Of a stretch of 64,000 nt of DNA, positions 27,401 to 36,400 are shown piece after piece. Position 1 is the stretch's first letter; each line of letters starts with the position of its first letter. Source of the DNA: Tridacna crocea. Taxonomy: Eukaryota; Mollusca; Bivalvia; Cardiida; Cardiidae. The translations under genes were made by a program, and so were the position numbers. The stretch covers positions 8,755,501 to 8,819,500 of the forward strand of contig OX031060.1 in assembly GCA_943736015.1 (NCBI GenBank), given 5' to 3'. Under the pieces are notes generated by a model that saw only the letters and a program-made list of their open reading frames with translations, made no database searches and was not told the DNA's origin.

Positions 27401-30400
27401 AGAAAACATTGTGGGAAAAGAAGAAAATGCAGGCTACCAGGGTCGTTAAAAGTCGGGATTGTATGGTAAAGAGTTAAACAGTTTCCAGTAACTATCTTCT
27501 GTAGAGACTGATATATTGCAAAATGTAAAAGATTTTGCGAGAATGAGAAAGATAGGGCTATGGCAATACCTTCACTTTTTCTTAAACAAGAGGGCCATGA
27601 TGGCCCTGAAATCGCTCACCTGAGTTTATTGACCAAACATGCACTATCTAGTTTCCCAGTGACCTAGTTTTTTATCAGACATTACCCATCATCAAACACT
27701 TTTGAGATATCAATAAGACAAACATTCTGGCCAAGTTTCATGAGTACTGGACTGAAAATGTGGCCTCTACAGTGTACAAAAGGTTTTTCTAAGATTTCAT
27801 CAAGTGACCTAGTTTTGGACCCGACAAATATCCATTATCAAACTCTTTTGAGACATCACCAAAACAAACATTCTGACCAAGTCTGAAGAGTATCAGGCAG
27901 AAAATGTAGCCTCTGGAGTGTACACAAGGTTTATCTAATATTTGACCCATTGACCTAGTTTCAAACTCATTCAAGGTATCACCAGGACAAATATTATGAA
28001 GAAGTTTTAGGAGTATCAGACTGAAAATGTGTCCTCCAGAGCATACAAAAGGTGTTTATAACATTTGACCTATTGACCCAGTTTTTGACCCAACATGACC
28101 CATTTTCAAACTCATCCAAGATATTATAAAGGCAAACATTCTGACAAATTTTCAAGAGTGTTGGACTGAAAATGTGGCATCCAGAGCATATACAAGGTTT
28201 TTCTAAGATTTGACCTGGTGACCTAGTTTTTGACCCCACGTGACCCATTTTCAAACCTGTCTGAGATATCATCCAGACAAACATCCTGACCAACTTACAA
28301 GAGTTTCGGACTGAAAATGTGGCCTCTACAGCCTACAAAAGGTTTTTCTGACATTTGACCTGGTGACCTAGTTTTTGACCCCACGTGACCCATTTTCGAA
28401 CTCGTCCGAGATATCATCCAGACAAACATCCTGACCAACTTTCATGAGTATCCGACTGAAAATGTGGCCTCTAGAGCGTACAAAAGGTTTTTCTAAGATT
28501 TGGCCTGGTGACCTAGTTTTTGACCCCACGTGACCCACTTTCGAACTCGTCCGAGATATCATCCAGACAAACATTCTGACCATTTTTCATGAGTATCCGA
28601 CTGAAAATGTGGCCTCTAGAGCGTACACAAGGTTTTTCTAAGATTTGACCTGGTGACCTAGTTTTTGACCCCACATGACCCACATTCGAACTCGTCCGAG
28701 ATACCATCGAGACAAACATCCTGACCAACTTTCATGAGTATCCGACTGAAAATGCGGCCTCTACAGCGTACACAAGGTTTTTCTAAGATTTGACCTGGTG
28801 ACCTAGTTTTTGACCCCACGTGACCCATTTTCAAACTTGTCCGAGATATCATCCAGACAAACATCCTGACCAACTTTCATGAGTATCGGACTCAAAATGC
28901 GGCCTCTAGAGCGTACACAAGGTTTTTCTAAGATTTGACCTAGTGACCTAGTTTTTGACCCCACATGACCCATTTTCGAACTCGTCCGAGATATCATCGA
29001 GACAAACATCCTGACCAACTTTCATGAGTATCCGACTCAAAATGCGGCCTCTAGAGCGTACACAAGGTTTTTCTAAGATTTGACCTAGTGACCTAGTTTT
29101 TGACCCCACATGACCCATTTTTGAACTCGTCCGAGATTTCATCGAGACAAACATCCTGACCAACTTTCATGAGTATCCGACCAAAACTGTGGCCTGTAGA
29201 GCGTACACAAGGTAAAAAGTTGACGACGGACGACGCACGACGGACGCCGGACACAGCACAATCACAATAGCTCACCATGAGCACTTCGTGCTCAGGTGAG
29301 CTAAAAAACAGCCAATCTACAAATTAAGAAGCACTTACAGTTTCTGTAAACACAAGTTCAGTTTTTCTTCATTTAACCCATTTTCAAAACCAGACAATAA
29401 AATAATCTTGGCTCTGTGGTATTTCAAAGTTGCCATCTTTTCTTGATCATTTTTATCTGTAAAATAGATATGTAAAAAAAAATTATGACAAGATCTCATT
29501 CTACAGCATAAAACTGTTCCAATGATTATGTCATAGTTGAAATCAAGTGCATGTATATTTTGCCCTTTCCAAGACAGTCTAAAGTTCAAATGATGCTAAA
29601 AAAGAAGACCTTTGAAAAGGTTGGAGAAAAAGAAGAGAAAGCTGGTTGGTTATCAGCACTCTCTTCTATTTTTTTTCCCAACAATGTGTTCTATCCTTCT
29701 GAAAACAAGTTTCAATGTTTTGGTCAAGCTTATTTTGTTATCTGAAAATTCTTTTGAATTCAGACAATTACAAAATTTTATCCTTTGATAAAGACTCAAC
29801 CTACAGAAGCCCAAATACTCCTAGCAGACATTTTCATTTTTGAAAATAACTGCAATTTCATGGTTGCCTCCTTTTACAGTATCTCAACAATACATACAGT
29901 GTAGATTCAGGATCAGACTGTACATTATTAGTTGTGCGGTCAGGTGGCAAAGTACTTGGAAACTTGTTCACCGCTGTGGTGAATCATGTTGTCCCGGACC
30001 CAAGGCGAGGTGGCGACATGTTTCACCACAGCCATGAACAAGATTCCAAGTCCCTGCCACCTATCCATACAACAAATTTATCATATATCAAATTTTTTCC
30101 ATTCTAAAATTTGTTAAATGAATTTCATCTGTTACTTGGTTTAAAAAGTTGAGTATGCTGACAAAGTAGAATTTCCCTTCTGAATGCCCCAATTCACTGA
30201 AGACTGACATCACTGGGAAGTGATGTCACTAAAACCTTGGTAATATGTGCTAAAACGTGAAGCTTGGCTCAAAATCTTGATGTTAATCTTAATCACTGAC
30301 GCCATTTTGTGATGTTGTGTTGATAGTGTAGTCATGTATACAAGGCTACCCCATCATTTGAGCAACCTTCGATATGCTGACTTCATATGCTTTCAATATC

Positions 30401-33400
30401 AAATTCAAAAAGTCACTTGCTAAAGAAATTAAGTTTACCTAGAAAAGCACTGAAAATATTGTGGTAAAAATTAATGAGAAATTGCTCTTTTGGTGCATTT
30501 TCTCCTTCTATCTCAATGTTTTCAAGGGAAAAGTACTGCAACATGCATAAAAGTTATTTATCACATAAAACCTCCTCCGGCAGTGTATTAAACCCATGAC
30601 TTATTTTTGATAATACACTAGTGTATTATCGTTTTTGTGTCCCAGTTCTGATCAGTTTTCAGTCACGAGCGCGTGAAGCGTGAGAAACCAACCACAGTTT
30701 GTGTGGGAATTTGTACTGTTACGCTCTTTCGAGGGAAAAATGACGTCACTGTTGCTAAGACATATACACGTGGAAAGTTTTTGATTTTTGTGTATAATAA
30801 AAACCAAGAAATGCAGTGAAAATCTCTTAAAATCAATCTTGTTGCAGAAATAGCTGAACTTAACCTATCTATAAACTATTTAACTCTTTTTCGGTGCAAA
30901 TGTCAAAGAACTACCTGCTTGTGAAACATTTGAAATGAAACTACAAACATGGACCTGTGCCCGGTATAGAGATTAAAGGTGATGATGCAGGATACTGTAT
31001 TTTACTGTCTTTCATTCGTTTTATGTGATAAATAGAATCTCACATTCGTGTTCATGTATTATCGTTTTTATCAAACTCGTTGATTAAAATGTATTTGACG
31101 CTCACCAAGGCTTGCGTCATACAATTTTAGTCAACTCGTTTGATAATAATGATAATACATGAACACTCATGTAAGATCCTCTATATATAGCTAATAGGCA
31201 GTTTGATAAGTTACCTTTCCTTTCTTGTTTTATAACTGGTTTAACATCCTCCTCCTCTTCTTCTTCCTCTTCATTTTCTGGCTCGCTTGAATCATTTGGA
31301 TCCTCTGTCTTTTTCTTCTTTTTATTTTTAACTTTCCTGGACATGTCCGCAAAATCTAGCAACAATCGTCTCCCATCAACACTGATTTTCTGGTCTTTAG
31401 CTTTCACTGCGTCATCCCTAATGATTATACAAGAGGGCCATGATGGCCCTGTATCGCTCCACTAGCTGATAAGTAATAACACTACAAGCCAAACATTACA
31501 ATACTTGGCAAAATTGTTTCAGACTTGAATTTTTTTTTAAATAAAATCCGAAAAAGTTATAACCTCCCCAGCAAAGCCATTTTTCTCTACAAAGCTATGA
31601 TTACTTGAATCCTGGTGGAGGTCCACATGATAAAGCCCCATACCAAATAATACAGGTCTAGGATGTGTGGTTATAAACAAGAAGATTTTCTAAGTTCCTC
31701 AATAAAAGGCCCTGTGAAACATCAGACCCATGAGCTAGTGCTAAATTTAGTAGCTGTAAGTCTTATTATGCTTACTAGGCCTTCTGGCTAGGTTTAAGTA
31801 GATTCTTCAAGTTTTCCAAATATAAGCTCATGTAAAACTTCTGACCCCATGGGAAGGGGCCAAATTTGACCCCAGGGCTACAATTTGGGCACTCTTTGTA
31901 GAAACCCAATAGATAAAGCTAGATACCAAATTTGGTAGCTCTAGGCCGCATCGCTAGGTAATAGAAGTTTTCCCTATATAAGCCAATATAAAACTTGTGA
32001 CCAATTTTGACCCCAGGGCTATTAGTTGAAGGAACTTGGCAGAGGTCCACTAGATAAAGCTACATGCAAAATTTGGTAGCCCTAGGCCTTATCGTTTCAG
32101 ACAAGAAGATTTTTAAAGATTTTCAATATTTTTTTAGTTTTTGTTGCCATGGCAACCAGAGTTTTTGAGGGGATCAAATTTTTTCAAGGAATTCTAAAGA
32201 GGATCACTAGGGATCATTTCTGTGAAGTTTCACCAAAATTGGATGGATAGTTTCAGAGAAGATGCTTGAAATAAAAGTTAATGCACGCACAGACGGAAGC
32301 AGACAGATGCACAGACGCACAACGGACACCGGGCCATGACATCAGCCCACTGGTCTTTGGCCAGTGGAGCTACAAATCAGTACATTTGAGTCATACTCTA
32401 GCAAATTTTAACCCTTTCCCAAACGACAAATTTTTGGACTAGACCAAATTGAAAGCATTTGCAGACGACAATTCAACTCTTGCTGAAAAGATGATTTCTG
32501 TCTATGATAGGGTAGAAAACATTGTGGGAAAAGGAGAAAATGCTGGTTACCAGCATTTTCTCCTTTTCCCACAATGTTTTCAAAAGACTACTATTCCAGA
32601 CCCGTAAAAACCAGGGATTGTTTGGGAAAGGGTTAAGGAGGTCTAACCCTTTACCAAAAAACACAATTTTAGACTGGTCCAAATTGAAAGCACTTGCAGA
32701 CAACAAAATAAACATAACTCAAAAAATTGAAATTGGTTTCCAGCAGGGTAGAAAACATTGTGGGAAAAGGAGAAAATATTGGTAACTAGCATTTCTGCTT
32801 TTCCCACAATGTTTTCAAGAGGCTTCTATCTCGGGGTTGTAAAATGAGGAATTGTTTGGTAAATATCTAATACCTTCTCAAAAAGTGTCAACTATAGTCA
32901 GCCTACAGTCTGTGCCGACTGACCTTGGCCCAAACCTTTTGCTAATGGTCAGTTTCTGCATGTCCAAGGACCATTCTACCTCAGTATTCAGTCATTTGTT
33001 GGAGAAACAGAATATAATGGATCCATAATTATGTGATGAATTGTACTGTACAATGTATCAGAGAGATGAATGAAGCCCACTTATAATAGAGCAAGGCTCA
33101 ATTTTATACTTACAGTTTATATTTTACCTAACAATCCCATGTTTAAACACTTTGCCAAACAGTCCCTGATTTTTATGAACCTGAGAAGGAAGCCTTTTGA
33201 AAAGACTGTGGGAAAAGGAGAAAATGCTAGTAACTAGCATTTTTTTCTTCTTTTCCCACAGTATTCTACCCTGCTAGAAACAAATTTCACTATTTGAGTT
33301 ACATTTATTTTGTCATCTGCAAGTGCTTTCAATTTGGTTGATTGATTATAAGCTGTTTTCAACATCATTTCAGTTATATCGCAGCAGCCAGTGCACCTAT

Positions 33401-36400
33401 CTATGCATTCCTAGAGTTTCTTTTACCAGTACTTTGCACAATTTCCCTTTCCAAGCCACTGGCTGCTTTCCCACATGATCGTCGAAACCATGGTCAGCAG
33501 TAGGAGAGGAATGAATCCTGTTGCAATGATCATCATAAATCCTCGAAAAGAAATTGGTGGAGCCAGGGGTCGTAGCCAGTGATCAAACCCTGGACCCTGT
33601 ATTCTCAAGTTCAAGTTTTAACAGCATTTGTTTATTCTCAGGTTGTAAAAATGTCGCTTTAAAATTTTGCATAAGCCAAATTTACCCTGAGTCATTAGAT
33701 TGCCTCCAATATATTAAAACGCAAGATTTGCTTTGTAAAATGATGAGGGGGAGGGGGGGGGGGGGGGGGGGGGTCACTCCCTCAGATAGATATCAATGTA
33801 TAGCTTGTGTTTGTATTAGGGGACACGTATACTGCCTTGCTATAGCCCATTACTGCACAATCCCTACTTTTGACGCCCCTGAGAAAGAAGCCTTTGGAAA
33901 ACATTGTGGGAAAAGGAGAAAATGCTGGTAACCAGCATTTTCTCCTTTTCCCACAATGTTTTCTGCTCTTCATGAAACAAATTTCAAATTTTCAATCACT
34001 TTTATTTTGTCGTCTGCAAATGCTTTTGATTTGGACAGGTCTAAAATTTTGTTGTTGGGTAATGAGATAGAGCTAGCTTTTATAGTGACATGGCAAAGCC
34101 TTTGCCTTGGTACCTGGAGGTTCAAGATTCAATTCCCGCCCGGAGAGTTTAATCGTCAGAGTCATTACATTTCTATATCTGGATGCCAATGTAACAGTTC
34201 TAACGAATAACTTCTCCAGGCAGTTTTAACCCTGGGCCTTTAGGTCCCAAGACCAAACCCTCTACCATGCCGCTTAAAAAGCTAGCTTTACAGCAAGGCA
34301 GTATAACTTATATACTATAATACCTTCAGTCTGAAGGTGTCTGCTACGATGCTATTTTTGTGACTGGTCTTCGCATTCACCTTCATATCAGCCACTCATT
34401 AAATACGTCTGGAAAAAATATGATTTTACCCGCATCTTTTCGAACGGCTCTACACGACAATTTCCAATGACAGCTTATAAAGTGGGCATGGATAGTTTGA
34501 TAAATGATTAATCTTTACCATCACACAAACTGTGCTACGAAATACCAATCAAATTAATAGAAATTTACCTTTTTTCCCCCAACGTAAATAAATCCAGTGT
34601 AATTTGTAAACAACTAACACAGCGACTTCCGTTAAAAAGGCATGCGCACTCAACGGAATTTGAATTTCGAACAATCTGGTTCCCTAACCCAAACAAAGAT
34701 TTTCGCTCACGGTTCCTCTGTCATAAGCGAAATTCGCAACTAAACCGTCCTGTAGCCTGTCAGAGATACTGCGATTTTCGCCGAGACATGCCCATGGATG
34801 ATATCACCATGTTTTGATTTCTGGTGATGTAGGTCAGTGGTTATTTACCTTGAAAAGTACAGATTTGCACAAAGGTAAGATTTGGATATTAACAAACATC
34901 AGTCTTTTTGTAAAGATTAATCAGTTATCTATCGATCCATGCCCATTTTATTAGTTGTCATTGGAAATTCTGTCGCATAGAGCCGTTCGAAAAGATGCGG
35001 GTAAAATCATATTTTTTCCAGACATATTTAATGAGTGGCTGATATGAAGGTGAATGCGAAGACCAGTCACAAAAATAGCATCGGAGCAGACACCTTCAGA
35101 CTGAAGGTAATACTATAAGTGTCCCCTTATACGTACACCTGTAAGCTACATATTTATCTCTCTCTGTGGGACAGACAAGTAAACATTATGGGAAACTGAT
35201 CTTACCTTAATGTGTATGTTACATAGCCTATACCACGACTTTTTCCAGTCACTGAAATTGAAGATGATAAAAAAATGGAAAAATAGTACATGAAAAAAAA
35301 AAACACTGGTCTTTCTGTGAAATAACTAGCTCCATGATTTCATTTTTTTTTTTCCTGACATTTTTGTCATGACATATTTGAATCTTTACTAGTCCAAATA
35401 TTTAGACGTACACATGCTTCTTTGCCGTTCAACATTTATTTTTCGGACATTTCACATTTTACTTTTCTTTTGCATGTTACGTCTAAACGGGCCCTACTTA
35501 GTTCTATGTAGCAAATTTGATTTCCTAAAATCCGGGATAATGGTGAAAAAGCACTCAAGTAAACATGATAGATACCTTAACTGGATTCAAATTTACTTTT
35601 CTGACTCTGAAAAAGGGCCACATTCATGATATATTCATCTTGAGTTCAATCGTGTAACTTTTTCAACACAAAAGCCGCCATGTTTACAAGCATATTTCGG
35701 GTTAAATAAATAAACGAATTTCCGAACGATTTTTGAACGAAATCCGGTTAGCCCCCCCTCCCCCTTCTGTTTACCAAAATTATTTCTAAAACCCTGACAT
35801 AAATTAATGTGAAATGCCTGTATAATCATAGTCCCTACTTGAATCATGTATATACGATATCAACATAATTCAGCCTTCGGCCTTGTGCCAGAAGCTGAAT
35901 TTAGACATGGGAAACCCCGGCCTCATTGCGTGGCTTTATATATCCATTGGACAGTTCATGAAAAACATACCGTATACCAGAACTCAAGTAAAATGCTTCC
36001 TATCACCAGAAGTAACTATTTGCGTAATATAAGTGAACTGTTCCAAGTCAATTAGCTCAGTTTTTGAAGCGCGATGAACGGGACGGACGTGTGTAAAATT
36101 TAACGTCTATTGGTCTTCTCTTGACAGCAGCACTAGAATACCACAAAATAAAAAAAAAATACACTTTTTGCAGTATTTCTGCTCAAGCAAATTTGTACGA
36201 AAATCAAGTTGTGGAGTTGAAATTCATGTAATAAATTTTGGCTACACGCGAAAACTCACGCCAAAAAAAAAATAAATTGTCACTTTTTCCGTTGTCTCGT
36301 GTAAAATGACAGTTATGCAGTAACTTGACACTCATATTGACATTATCTTTCTCAAATCATGCGGAAATACGTATCCATAAATTTACAGACATAAAAAATT

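Noticed and set aside
28368-29284. Serial 63-71-codon minus-strand frames with similar protein sequence
   Set aside because: They repeat every 145 bp in rotating frames and follow the tandem array; the repeat explains them.
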